Shown: in pieces, positions 1 to 8,027 of the stretch
How the letters are laid out: every line of letters starts with the position of its first letter
Numbering within the stretch: position 1 is the stretch's first letter
Assembly: GCF_040289485.1 (NCBI RefSeq)
Contig: NZ_PSLG01000004.1
Span: 1-64,000, forward strand
Length of the DNA: 64,000 bases
Source: Thermoflexus sp040289485
GTDB taxonomy: Bacteria > Chloroflexota > Anaerolineae > Thermoflexales > Thermoflexaceae
Direction: 5' to 3'
Notes under the pieces: model-generated
What the model saw: the letters and a program-made list of their open reading frames with translations, nothing else
What the model was told of the DNA's origin: nothing
Databases searched by the model: none
Position numbers and translations under genes: made by a program

Positions 1-1000
1 GAGGGAGGCCCACCGTGCACTGTAGACTATATCCGGAGCCGTAGACGATCCCCCGCCCGCCCTGCCCCACCAGCACATACAGCCATCCCTCCCAGGTGAC
101 CGTCACTGTCACCCGGCTGCGCAGATCCCCGCTTCGAGGGTCCACATCGTCGTTGCCAGCGATCCCGTTGCGGTTGGCGTCGTAGAGGATCATGTTCGTG
201 TCCGTGCCGGGGGTGAGATCCATCGTCTCACAGGTGACCACCATCCCCGGCTTCACCCACAGCCGGAAGAAATCGTTGTCCTCCGTCCCCGGCGTCCATG
301 GCACAAAATTCAAGCCGGTGTATTTCGTTCCCAGCCCGATCAACGCGGCGTGGTCAAAATCATAATTCGGCTCGAAGGCGTCGGGCGTCCCGGCCGGCGT
401 GGCCGTGGGGGGCGGGGTCGGCGTCGCCGTAGGCACCGGCGTCCCACTAGGGGTCGGAGAGGGAATGGGTGTGTTGGCCACCTGAGCCACGCTGAGCAGG
501 TAGTCCACCAGCACCGGACCCGGGGTGGGCGTGGGCGTCGGCGTGGGGGCCGAGGGAGGCTGGAATGTGACCGGCACCAGCTCGATGTAGTAGGTTGTGG
601 TATAGGCCCTCCACGTCAAGCCGACCGAGGCCGTGCTGGTGCCCTCATCGATCAGCGCCAGCGCCCCGTCGAGGATGCGCACCCGGACCAACAGTTGGTT
701 GGGGTTGGGCGGGATGATGTTGAAGGACAGCCGATAGTTGTTGCCGGGGGAGACCGTGACAGTGTAGTAATCCGAGTCAACGGTGGTCGTCACCGTGGGG
801 GTCATCCCGATCCGCCCTTGGAGGGTCTCCCCTAGGGCCAGGGGCTGGGCCTGGGAGGGGTTATTGTTGGGCTCGACCTCGACGGCGGGGGCCGCCCCCG
901 TGAGACGAGCGCTTCCGAGGGCAAGGATCCCCAGGAGAGCGAGAAAGGTCCCGAACGCCAGGCCGATCCCCCAACGCCATGACTGGCGGGCTCTGATCAT
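1..1000 (-). CDS. secreted PPC-domain protein (partial, runs off left edge)
   Basis: This frame is open from the ATG at 1000 to the window edge, so about 333 residues are visible and the C-terminus is missing. The N-terminus has arginines followed by a hydrophobic stretch (FGTFLALLGILAL), consistent with a signal peptide or anchor. Next comes a module beginning EVEPNNNPSQAQPL with a later DSDYYTV, which is the usual pattern of bacterial pre-peptidase C-terminal (PPC) beta-sandwich domains. A Pro/Thr-rich linker (TPTPTPTP type) follows, then a second PPC-like module (FEPNYDFDHAALI...DNDFFRLWV). Its start codon overlaps the stop of the upstream receiver gene in an ATGA arrangement, so the two are probably translationally coupled. 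PPC domains are usually accessory folds on secreted enzymes; no catalytic domain is visible in the part present. Confidence 0.75.
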   Translation of the reverse strand, partial: MIRARQSWRWGIGLAFGTFLALLGILALGSARLTGAAPAVEVEPNNNPSQAQPLALGETLQGRIGMTPTVTTTVDSDYYTVTVSPGNNYRLSFNIIPPNPNQLLVRVRILDGALALIDEGTSTASVGLTWRAYTTTYYIELVPVTFQPPSAPTPTPTPTPGPVLVDYLLSVAQVANTPIPSPTPSGTPVPTATPTPPPTATPAGTPDAFEPNYDFDHAALIGLGTKYTGLNFVPWTPGTEDNDFFRLWVKPGMVVTCETMDLTPGTDTNMILYDANRNGIAGNDDVDPRSGDLRSRVTVTVTWEGWLYVLVGQGGRGIVYGSGYSLQCTVGLP

Positions 1001-1368
1001 TGAGGACCCCCCTTGGAGGGCTCCAGCCGGCGGAGCGCCTCGACCAGTTCCTCCAGCGAGAACGGCTTGAGCACGAAGGCGTCAGCCCCAGCGGCGCGGG
1101 CCTCCCGCAGGCGGTCCTCCCCGGAGACGATCACGACCCGGGTCCCCTGCAACTCCGGATCGGCCCGCAGCGCCCGCAGCAGCTCCAGGCCGCTGTGCCC
1201 GCCCAGGTGCAGATCCAGCACCACCACCTCTGGACGGGCGCGCCGGATCTCCTCCAGGGCCCGCTCGGCCTCCGCGCAGCCCACCCCCCGGAACCCCTCC
1301 AGTTCCAGCAGGGTGACCAGCATGCGGACGACCTGGGGGTCGTCTTCCACGACCATCACCGTCGTCAT
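997..1368 (-). CDS. single-domain response regulator (CheY-like receiver)
   Basis: The product is 123 residues and consists only of a receiver domain. Expected residues are present: acidic pocket E8-D9-D10, phosphoacceptor D52 in VVVLDLHLGG, switch serine S82 in VIVSGED, and K101 in VLKPF. There is no output domain, so it would signal by protein-protein interaction or act as a phosphate sink. No histidine kinase is in the window. It lies 9 bp after lon and overlaps the following PPC-protein gene by 4 bp, so it probably belongs to the hsp20-lon transcript. The receiver identification is firm; its partner is unknown. Confidence 0.9.
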   Translation of the reverse strand: MTTVMVVEDDPQVVRMLVTLLELEGFRGVGCAEAERALEEIRRARPEVVVLDLHLGGHSGLELLRALRADPELQGTRVVIVSGEDRLREARAAGADAFVLKPFSLEELVEALRRLEPSKGGPQ

Positions 1369-1377
1369 CGTCGCCCC

Positions 1378-3963
1378 TCAGCGCGATGGGCTCTTTTTCG
1401 CCTTCGCCCGGGCCGGCGAGCGCGTCCGCCGCGTCCCGTCTTTGGAGAGGGCCGCCCGGGCCCCCTCCTTCCGGTCCGAGAGGGCTGCGGCCAGGGCCTC
1501 GTCGATGGTCTCCACCAGCACGAAGGACATCTCCCGGCGCACGTCCTCGGGGACGTCCTCCAGGTCCTTCTCGTTGCGCTTGGGGAGGATCACCGTGCGC
1601 AGGCCCACCCGGTGGGCGGCCAGCACCTTCTCCTTGATGCCCCCCACCGGCAGCACCTTCCCCCGCAACGTGATCTCCCCCGTCATCCCCACCTCCGGCC
1701 GCACCGGGCGCTCGGTGAGCAGCGAGACCAGCGCCGTGACGATGGTGATGCCGGCCGAGGGGCCGTCCTTGGGGATGGCCCCGGCCGGGACGTGGATGTG
1801 GATGTCGCTGCGCTCGAAGAAGTCCTCGGGGATCCCGAAGGAGCGGGCGTGGGCGCGCACATAACTCAGGGCCGCCTGGGCGGACTCCCGCATCACCTCC
1901 CCCAGGGAGCCCGTCAGCACGAACCCCTTGCTCCCCGGCATACGGGTGGCCTCGATGAAGAGGACATCGCCCCCCGTGGGCGTCCAGGCCAGGCCGATGG
2001 CCACCCCGGGAACCTCCACCCGGCGGGCGATCTCCTCCTCGGTGTAGAGGGGCTTGCCCAGGTAGCGGGGCACATCCTCCGCGTCCACCAGGGCCGCCTC
2101 GGGCGCCCCCTCGGCGATCCGGGTGGCCACCTTGCGGCAGACCCGGCCGATGGCCCGCTCCAGGTTGCGCACCCCCGCCTCGCGGGTGTATTCGCGGATG
2201 ATGCGCCGGACCGCCGCCTCCGTGAACGTGACCTCACCGGGCAGCAAGCCGTTCTCCCGCAACTGTCGCGGGATGAGATATCCCATGGCGATGTGGAACT
2301 TCTCCGTCTCCGTGTAGCCCGGGATGAAGATGATCTCCATCCGGTCCCGCAATGGCGCCGGGATGGTGTCCAGTTGGTTGGCGGTGCAGATGAAGAGCAC
2401 CTGGGAGAGATCGAAGGGCACATCCAGATAGTGATCCCGGAACTCCCGGTTCTGCTCGGGGTCCAGCACCTCCAGCAAGGCCGAGGCCGGATCCCCCCGC
2501 CAGTCGGCCCCGATCTTATCCACCTCGTCGAGCATGAAGACGGGGTTGCGGGACTCCACCCGGCGCAGGGCCTGGATGATGCGCCCCGGCATAGCCCCCA
2601 CGTAGGTCCGACGGAAGCCCCGGATCTCCGCCTCATCCCGGATGCCGCCCAGGGCGATGCGGGTGAACTTGCGGCCCATCGCCCGGGCGATGGACTGGCC
2701 CAGGGAGGTCTTGCCCACGCCAGGCGGGCCGACGAAGCACAGGATGGCCCCCTCCCGCGCCCGGCGGATGTAATCGCGGGTCTCCAGCTCCTCCAATTGC
2801 GCTGCTCGCTCCTGCTTCAGTTTGCGCACCGCCAGGTACTCCAGGATGCGCTCCTTGACGTCCTGCAGCCCGTAGTGGTCCTCGTCCAGGACCCGCCGGG
2901 CGTGGGCGACGTCCAGGTTGTCGGGGGTGGTCTTGTTCCAGGGGAGGCTAACCATCCAGTCCAGGTAGGTGCGGATCACCCCGTATTCGGCCGAGGCGGG
3001 CGGCAACTTGGCCAGGCGGTCCAGTTCACGGAGGGCCTCCCGCTGGGCCTCCGGCGGCATCCCGGCCTCCTCGATCTTCCGCCGGAACTCCTCGACCTCC
3101 ATCTGGTGCTCATCGGCCTCGCCCAGCTCCCGGCGGATGGCCTCGAGTTGCTGGCGCAGGAAGAACTCCCGCTGCATCTTCTCCACCTGGGCCTGGGCCT
3201 CGGACTGGATCTTGCGCCCCAGTTCCAGGACCTCGATCTCCCGTGTCAGAAGGCCGATGAGGCGGTGGAGCTTAGCCGCCACGTCATCCAGTTCCAGGAT
3301 CTCCTGGGCCTCCTGGAGGGACATGCGGATGTAGGTGGCTACCGCGTAGGCCAGTTGCCGAGGGTCCTCCACGGCCATCGCCAGGGCCCCCAACGGGTCC
3401 GGCAGGCCGGGGACCAGTTCCACCATTCGGGCGAACAACTCGGCAGTCTTGCGCCGCAGGGCCTCCAATTCCGGCCCGGGGGTCATGGTCTCCGGGTGGC
3501 GCTCCACCCGGGCCTTCAGGTAGGGCTGGGTGGCCGTGTATTCCACGATGCGGATGCGCTCCAGGCCCATCACCAGGATCCGCATGGTGCCATCGGGCAT
3601 CCGGACCAGCCGCTGGATGTGGGCCAGCGTCCCGATGGTGTAACAATCCTCCGGCATGGGCTCGTCCAGTTCCGGCCGCTTGCTGGCCACCAGCCCCACC
3701 CGTTTCCGGCCCAGCACCACGTCGTCCACCAGGCGGATGGACCGAGGCTGCCCCACGGCCAGCGGCACGACCGTCAGAGGGTAGACCACGACGCCCCGTA
3801 GGGGGAGGATGGGAAGCTCCTCTGGGATCTCCACCGCCGGCCTTCCCGCGTCCCCCTCCGCCTCCGGCTTCACCCCCAGAGGCAGGGGCTCCTCCCCTTC
3901 CTCATCGCTGAGGAGATACCCCCAGCGGGCCCCATCGATGGGCGACAGCATTTTCATGGCCAT
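1378..3963 (-). CDS. lon: ATP-dependent protease Lon
   Basis: An 861-residue LonA-type AAA+ serine protease that degrades misfolded and regulatory proteins in the cytoplasm. The N-terminal substrate-binding LON domain starts near residue 50 (LPILPLRGVVVYPL). A coiled-coil region lies at about 245-320. The AAA+ module has Walker A GPPGVGKTS (412-420) and Walker B VFMLDEVDKIG (about 475-485). The protease domain has the catalytic serine in KDGPSAG (S736) and the lysine in GGIKEK (about 777). The frame is open far upstream, but the ATG at 3963 is preceded by GAGGAG at suitable spacing and gives a family-typical length. The C-terminus has an extra Lys/Arg-rich tail of about 25 residues. It follows hsp20 by 29 bp, forming a heat-shock/proteostasis operon. 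Confidence 0.96.
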   Translation of the reverse strand: MAMKMLSPIDGARWGYLLSDEEGEEPLPLGVKPEAEGDAGRPAVEIPEELPILPLRGVVVYPLTVVPLAVGQPRSIRLVDDVVLGRKRVGLVASKRPELDEPMPEDCYTIGTLAHIQRLVRMPDGTMRILVMGLERIRIVEYTATQPYLKARVERHPETMTPGPELEALRRKTAELFARMVELVPGLPDPLGALAMAVEDPRQLAYAVATYIRMSLQEAQEILELDDVAAKLHRLIGLLTREIEVLELGRKIQSEAQAQVEKMQREFFLRQQLEAIRRELGEADEHQMEVEEFRRKIEEAGMPPEAQREALRELDRLAKLPPASAEYGVIRTYLDWMVSLPWNKTTPDNLDVAHARRVLDEDHYGLQDVKERILEYLAVRKLKQERAAQLEELETRDYIRRAREGAILCFVGPPGVGKTSLGQSIARAMGRKFTRIALGGIRDEAEIRGFRRTYVGAMPGRIIQALRRVESRNPVFMLDEVDKIGADWRGDPASALLEVLDPEQNREFRDHYLDVPFDLSQVLFICTANQLDTIPAPLRDRMEIIFIPGYTETEKFHIAMGYLIPRQLRENGLLPGEVTFTEAAVRRIIREYTREAGVRNLERAIGRVCRKVATRIAEGAPEAALVDAEDVPRYLGKPLYTEEEIARRVEVPGVAIGLAWTPTGGDVLFIEATRMPGSKGFVLTGSLGEVMRESAQAALSYVRAHARSFGIPEDFFERSDIHIHVPAGAIPKDGPSAGITIVTALVSLLTERPVRPEVGMTGEITLRGKVLPVGGIKEKVLAAHRVGLRTVILPKRNEKDLEDVPEDVRREMSFVLVETIDEALAAALSDRKEGARAALSKDGTRRTRSPARAKAKKSPSR

Positions 3964-3992
3964 GGGAAAGGGCTCCTCTTCCAGCCAGCGGC

Positions 3993-4445
3993 TCACCGGC
4001 CGGCCCCCGGTGTGGTCACCGGGAGACGGCGCGGCGTCCGCACCGTGATGGTCAGCGGCGGTTTTTTGGGCAGGGTGACGATCAGGAAGCCGTCGCGGTA
4101 GACCGCCTGGGCGGCCTCGGCGTCCAGGGCCCATGGCAAGTAGACCTCCACATGGAACTCGCCATAATGGATCTCTAATTGATGATAAGCCACTTTGGGG
4201 GTGGGATCCTGACGGTAGCCGCTGATCACCAGCCAGCGGTCGTGCAGGGCCACGACGACGTCCTCCGGCCTCAACCCGGCGATCTCCACACGGACCACGA
4301 CGGCCTCGTCGGTCTCGTAAACATCGGTGGGCGGGCGCCAGGCGTTCCCGTAGCGCAACGCCCACCGCTGGCGGGCCAGGATGTCCTGTAGCAGACGCTC
4401 GACCTGGGACTGGAACCGCTCGAAGGTCCGCTCGAACTCTTCCAT
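3993..4445 (-). CDS. hsp20: small heat-shock protein Hsp20 (alpha-crystallin family)
   Basis: A 150-residue small heat-shock protein. Seen: an N-terminal helical arm (FERFQSQVERLLQDIL), the start of the alpha-crystallin domain at WRPPTDVYETDEAVVV, the conserved C-terminal strand DGFLIVTLPKK, and an ITV-type C-terminal motif (LTITVRT) used for oligomer assembly. Family role: ATP-independent holdase that binds unfolding proteins. It is first in the hsp20-lon-receiver-PPC run. An extended -10 element lies about 65 bp upstream. Pairing a holdase with Lon in one operon fits heat-induced protein quality control. Confidence 0.94.
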   Translation of the reverse strand: MEEFERTFERFQSQVERLLQDILARQRWALRYGNAWRPPTDVYETDEAVVVRVEIAGLRPEDVVVALHDRWLVISGYRQDPTPKVAYHQLEIHYGEFHVEVYLPWALDAEAAQAVYRDGFLIVTLPKKPPLTITVRTPRRLPVTTPGAGR

Positions 4446-4491
4446 GGATGGCGCGCTCCACCGGTGTGCCTGAGAGGCCCAGAGCCGACCG

Positions 4492-4522
4492 TTTGGATGG
4501 CCTGCTCAAATTGTAGCATAAT
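4492..4522. promoter_or_regulatory. divergent promoter region between hsp20 and csaA, overlapping -10 elements
   Basis: On the minus strand 4510-4518 reads TGCTACAAT, an extended -10 (TG-N-TACAAT) suited to hsp20-lon. On the plus strand CATAAT (4517-4522) has TTGGAT (4493-4498) 18 bp upstream, suited to csaA. The two candidate -10s nearly overlap, so polymerase could not occupy both at once. No CIRCE element was recognised. Confidence 0.45.
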
Positions 4523-4559
4523 CCGTCCGGGTGGACATCCTGCTCCGCGGAGGCGCTGT

Positions 4560-4898
4560 GTGGCGACCCTGACGATGGAGGAGTTCCTCCGGGTGGACAT
4601 GCGGGTGGGCCGGGTGGTGCGGGCCGAACCCCATCCGCGGGCCCGCCGACCCTCCCTGTGCTTGTGGATCGACTTCGGGCCTGAGATCGGCGTCCGAACC
4701 AGCAGCGCCCAACTGGCCGACCGCTACCGGCCGGAGGAACTGGTGGGGAGCCTGGTGATCGCCGTGGTGAACTTCCCCCCCAAGAACGTCGCCGGCTTCG
4801 TCTCGGAGGTCCTGGTCCTCGGGGTCCCGGATGAGGCTGGCCGCGTGGTGCTGTTGCGCCCGGACGCCGAGGTGCCCTTGGGGGGCCGGGTCTTCTGA
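4560..4898 (+). CDS. csaA: CsaA-like tRNA-binding domain protein / export-related chaperone
   Basis: A 112-residue single OB-fold protein of the tRNA-binding (EMAP/Arc1p) family closest to CsaA. Seen: VDMRVGRVV near the N-terminus, LWIDFGPEIGVRTSSAQ in the middle, VVNFPPKNVAGFVSEVLVLG, and a C-terminal PLGGRVF, all in CsaA order. CsaA homologues bind tRNA and act as a chaperone linked to protein export in Bacillus. The start is taken as GTG 4560 because GGAGG (4549-4553) sits 6 nt upstream; the upstream in-frame ATG has no ribosome site and adds non-homologous sequence. The ATG at 4575 is an alternative. The gene diverges from the heat-shock operon and precedes the aminotransferase by 63 bp. 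Confidence 0.9.
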   Translation: MATLTMEEFLRVDMRVGRVVRAEPHPRARRPSLCLWIDFGPEIGVRTSSAQLADRYRPEELVGSLVIAVVNFPPKNVAGFVSEVLVLGVPDEAGRVVLLRPDAEVPLGGRVF

Positions 4899-4961
4899 GG
4901 GCACGCCCCTGGGCGAAAAGGGAGCCGTTCCCCATCTTTATTTTTTGATCAGGAGGCAGCG

Positions 4962-6230
4962 ATGGCGACCCGAGCGCACCTCGCCCCGGTCTGGCTCCGG
5001 ATCTTCGACTTAGAGGTGACCCACGGCGAAGGGGTTTACCTCTATGGGACCGACGGCCGCCGCTACCTGGATTTCACCAGCGGCATCGGCGTGACCAACA
5101 CCGGCCACTGCCATCCCCGGGTCGTCGCCGCTGTCCAAGAGCAGGCCGCGCGGCTGCTCCACGGACAGGCCAACATCGTCTACCACCGTCCCATGCTGGA
5201 ACTGGTCGAGGCGCTCCTCACCGTGGTCCCCGCCCCCCTGGACACCTTCTTCTTCGCCAACAGCGGGGCGGAGGCGGTGGAGGCCGCTGTGAAATTGGCC
5301 CGCTACGCCACCGGTCGCCCCAACATCATCGTCTTCCAGGGGAGCTTCCACGGCCGGACCAACATGGCGATGGCCCTCACCACCAGCAAGACGATCTACC
5401 GGGCCGGTTACCAGCCGCTGGCCGCCGGCGTCTACGTGGCCCCCTACCCTTACGCGTATCGCTACGGATGGGACCCGGAGACGACCCTGCGCTTTTGTCT
5501 GCGGGAACTGGACTTCCTCCTGAAATCCCAGACGGCCCCCGAGGAGACGGCAGCCCTCCTGGTGGAGCCGATCCTCGGCGAAGGGGGTTACGTGGTGCCG
5601 CCCCCTGGGTTCCTGGCCGCCCTGCGGGAGCGCTGCGATCACTACGGGATGCTGTTGATCGCCGACGAGGTGCAAACCGGGTTCGGGCGGACCGGCCGCT
5701 TCTTCGCTGTGGAGCATGAAGGGGTGGTGCCGGACATCCTGATCATGGCCAAGGGGATGGCCTCCGGCCTTCCCCTGTCGGGGATCGCTGCCCGGGCCGA
5801 GTGGATGGCCCGATGGAAGCCCGGCGCCCACGGGGGGACCTTCGGAGGGAACGCCGTGGCCTGTGCCGCTGCCGTGGCCACGATCCAGGTGATGAAAGCG
5901 GAGCGCCTCCCCGAGAACGCCGCCGCCCGCGGGGCGGAACTCATGGCCGGCCTGCGCCGCCTCGCCGAACGCTTCCCAGGCCTGGGGGATGTGCGGGGGC
6001 GCGGGCTGATGGTCGGGGTGGAGTTCTCCCGAAACGGGGAGCCCGACCCGGCGGCCGCCAAAGCCGTGCAGGCCGCCTGCTTCCGGCGGGGGCTGCTGCT
6101 GCTCACCTGCGGGACCTACGATAACGTCATCCGCTGGGTCCCCCCGCTGGGGGTCACCGCCGAGCAGATCCAGGAGGGACTCCGCATCTTTGAGGAGGCT
6201 CTGGCAGAAGTCGCCGAGATCTCCAGGTGA
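4962..6230 (+). CDS. class III PLP-dependent aminotransferase (GABA/acetylornithine type)
   Basis: A 422-residue fold-type I aminotransferase. Seen: phosphate-binding ANSGAEAVE (about 99-107), SFHGRT (128-133), pyridine-binding D235 in IADEVQTGFGRTG, and the Schiff-base lysine K264 in IMAKGMASGLPLSG. AGGAGG lies just before the ATG. The overall pattern is most like 4-aminobutyrate aminotransferases, which move an amino group from GABA or a related omega-amino acid to 2-oxoglutarate, but substrate cannot be fixed from sequence alone. An aldehyde dehydrogenase that could oxidise the resulting semialdehyde lies 13 kb away (19605-21101), not in the same operon. The gene ends convergently with the CCA-enzyme gene, 24 bp away. 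Confidence 0.9.
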   Translation: MATRAHLAPVWLRIFDLEVTHGEGVYLYGTDGRRYLDFTSGIGVTNTGHCHPRVVAAVQEQAARLLHGQANIVYHRPMLELVEALLTVVPAPLDTFFFANSGAEAVEAAVKLARYATGRPNIIVFQGSFHGRTNMAMALTTSKTIYRAGYQPLAAGVYVAPYPYAYRYGWDPETTLRFCLRELDFLLKSQTAPEETAALLVEPILGEGGYVVPPPGFLAALRERCDHYGMLLIADEVQTGFGRTGRFFAVEHEGVVPDILIMAKGMASGLPLSGIAARAEWMARWKPGAHGGTFGGNAVACAAAVATIQVMKAERLPENAAARGAELMAGLRRLAERFPGLGDVRGRGLMVGVEFSRNGEPDPAAAKAVQAACFRRGLLLLTCGTYDNVIRWVPPLGVTAEQIQEGLRIFEEALAEVAEISR

Positions 6231-6254
6231 CCTTCCCGCCCCCTGTGTCTCCGG

Positions 6255-7745
6255 TCAGAGGCCGGATGCTTCGCTTTCCTCCATCAGCCGGCGGGCGAGG
6301 GCCAGGGCGTCCTCCCGCGTGGTCACTTCCCCGGCGGCCTGAGCCTCCCGGATGGCTTCTAGGATCTGGCCGATGCGGGGGCCCTCCGGCACCCCTAGCG
6401 CCAGCAGGTCCTCCCCCCGCACCAGGGGGGGCGGGCGGACGAACCGCTCAGGGGCCTCGAAGAAGGCCGCCCACAAGGTCCGGGCGACCTGCAACCGGGG
6501 CTCCCAGACCGCCTCCGAGAGGGTGGACCCCCAGACCCCCAGGGTGTCCGCTAGGGCCAGCAGGGCCAGATCCACTCCGGCAGCCCCGACCTCCCGGAAG
6601 AACCGATAGATGGCCCGGGGGGAAAGGGGACCGCGGGCCAGCCCGTGGGGCCGCATGTGATCCCGCACCAGGAGCGCCACCTCCTCGACCTCATCGTTGC
6701 TGAACCGCAGCGCCCGGAGCCGCTCCGCGGTCCGTTCGGCCCCGAGCCGCTCGTGACCGATGAAGCGGACCCGCCCGTCGGCCGCGACCGTGCGGGTCTC
6801 TGGCTTGCCGATGTCATGGAAGAGGGCGGCCAGCAGCAGCAGGATCCGTCGGGGGCGCCCGACGACGACCTCCTCCGCCCAGCGGGCCGCCAGGCGCTCC
6901 CGCCACGGCGCGAGGGCCGCCTCCGCCTCGGCCAGACGGGGGAGATCCCGGATCTCCGGCGTCTCGACCGTCGCGCCCATCAGCCGCTCGAGGGCGGCGA
7001 CCACCCGCAGCGTGTGCTCGTAGACGTCCCAGATGTGAGGCGGCCCCTGGGTCACCCCCCGCAGGGCCGCCACCTCCGGCAGGAGGGCCTCCAGGAGCCC
7101 CAGAGACGCCATCCGGCGCAGGGTGCGGACGACCGGGGGGATCTCCAGGATCTTCGCCAGTTCCTCCCGCAGTCGCTCCGGGGCAGCGGACAGGAGGGCG
7201 GGGAGGTCCTCCCGGAGCGCCCGCTCCGTCTCCGGCGTCATCTCCAGTTCGAACGCCGCTTCGAAGCGGACCGCCCGCAGCAGCCGGACCGGGTCGCGGC
7301 GGAAGGCGTCCGGGGCACACAGCCGGAGCCGCCGGGCGCGCAGGTCCTCGAGGCCCCCGAGGGGATCCTCTGGGGCGAAGGTCTCCTGAGCCAGGAAAGT
7401 CCCCAGGTCGACCATCATCGCGTTGATGGTGAAGTCCCGGTGCCGGAGGTCCGCCTCCCAGCCTTCGCCCTCCCGACGGGTGAGATCCACGTAGAAGCGC
7501 CGGCCGCCGGGATCAATCCACACCACCCGGCCGAACTCCCGCCGGGCGTCCAGGACGTAGAAGGACCCGCCGACCCGATCGGCCAGTTCGCGGGCGAGGC
7601 GTAGGGCGGGGCCGACCACCACCACATCGAAATCGTAGGGCTCCCGGCCGGCCAAGCGGTCCCGCACCGCCCCGCCCACCAGGCGGGCCTCCAGGCCCCT
7701 GGCTTCCAGCAGGGCTTTCAGGGTCTCCAGCACCGGTCGGGCCAT
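6255..7745 (-). CDS. CCA-adding enzyme / poly(A) polymerase family nucleotidyltransferase with HD domain
   Basis: A 496-residue class II nucleotidyltransferase. The N-terminal head has VGGAVRDRL (about 23-31) followed by the metal-binding DFD (38-40), and later HRDFTINAM, typical of the tRNA nucleotidyltransferase/poly(A) polymerase superfamily. The RNA- and primer-binding neck follows. A C-terminal HD phosphohydrolase domain is marked by LFHDIGKPET and VRDHMRPH. Role: adding or repairing the 3' CCA of tRNAs; a CC-only or A-only specialised enzyme cannot be excluded. The start is ATG 7745, 8 nt after AAGGAG; an upstream in-frame start at 7766 lacks a ribosome site. The adjacent tRNA gene does not encode CCA, consistent with need for this activity. 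Confidence 0.9.
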   Translation of the reverse strand: MARPVLETLKALLEARGLEARLVGGAVRDRLAGREPYDFDVVVVGPALRLARELADRVGGSFYVLDARREFGRVVWIDPGGRRFYVDLTRREGEGWEADLRHRDFTINAMMVDLGTFLAQETFAPEDPLGGLEDLRARRLRLCAPDAFRRDPVRLLRAVRFEAAFELEMTPETERALREDLPALLSAAPERLREELAKILEIPPVVRTLRRMASLGLLEALLPEVAALRGVTQGPPHIWDVYEHTLRVVAALERLMGATVETPEIRDLPRLAEAEAALAPWRERLAARWAEEVVVGRPRRILLLLAALFHDIGKPETRTVAADGRVRFIGHERLGAERTAERLRALRFSNDEVEEVALLVRDHMRPHGLARGPLSPRAIYRFFREVGAAGVDLALLALADTLGVWGSTLSEAVWEPRLQVARTLWAAFFEAPERFVRPPPLVRGEDLLALGVPEGPRIGQILEAIREAQAAGEVTTREDALALARRLMEESEASGL

Positions 7746-7786
7746 CGCTCCCCGCTCCTTCCCCACCGACAGGGGTGCCGCCGCAG

Positions 7787-7815
7787 TTGCCAGGCGGACA
7801 AGTGGCGGGTATAAT
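7787..7815 (+). promoter_or_regulatory. promoter of tRNA-Val
   Basis: TTGCCA (7787-7792) and TATAAT (7810-7815) are separated by exactly 17 bp. The tRNA begins 12 nt after the -10, leaving a short 5' leader. This is one of the clearest sigma-70-type promoters in the window. Confidence 0.85.
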
Positions 7816-7827
7816 TTTCCCAGAAAT

Positions 7828-7936
<109 letters not shown>

Positions 7937-7954
7937 GTTCGACGGCCCCGCCTC

Positions 7955-7983
7955 TTGGACCGATCCGGTTCCTGCCATAGAAT
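7955..7983 (+). promoter_or_regulatory. promoter of the carboxy-terminal protease gene
   Basis: TTGGAC (7955-7960) and TAGAAT (7978-7983) are spaced by 17 bp, located between the tRNA terminator and the GTG start at 8028. AGGAGG at 8016-8021 serves as the ribosome binding site. Confidence 0.6.
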
Positions 7984-8027
7984 CCGGGTAGATCCCGCCT
8001 GTCCACAGGTATCTCAGGAGGCGCATC

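Noticed and set aside
1000..3801. A 933-codon open frame on the plus strand opposite lon
   Set aside because: It is antisense to a clear lon gene; its Pro/Gly/His/Gln-rich, low-complexity translation is the typical by-product of high GC third positions. The same applies to long antisense frames at 15049-16302, 24-28 kb, 34940-37192 and 41254-44277.
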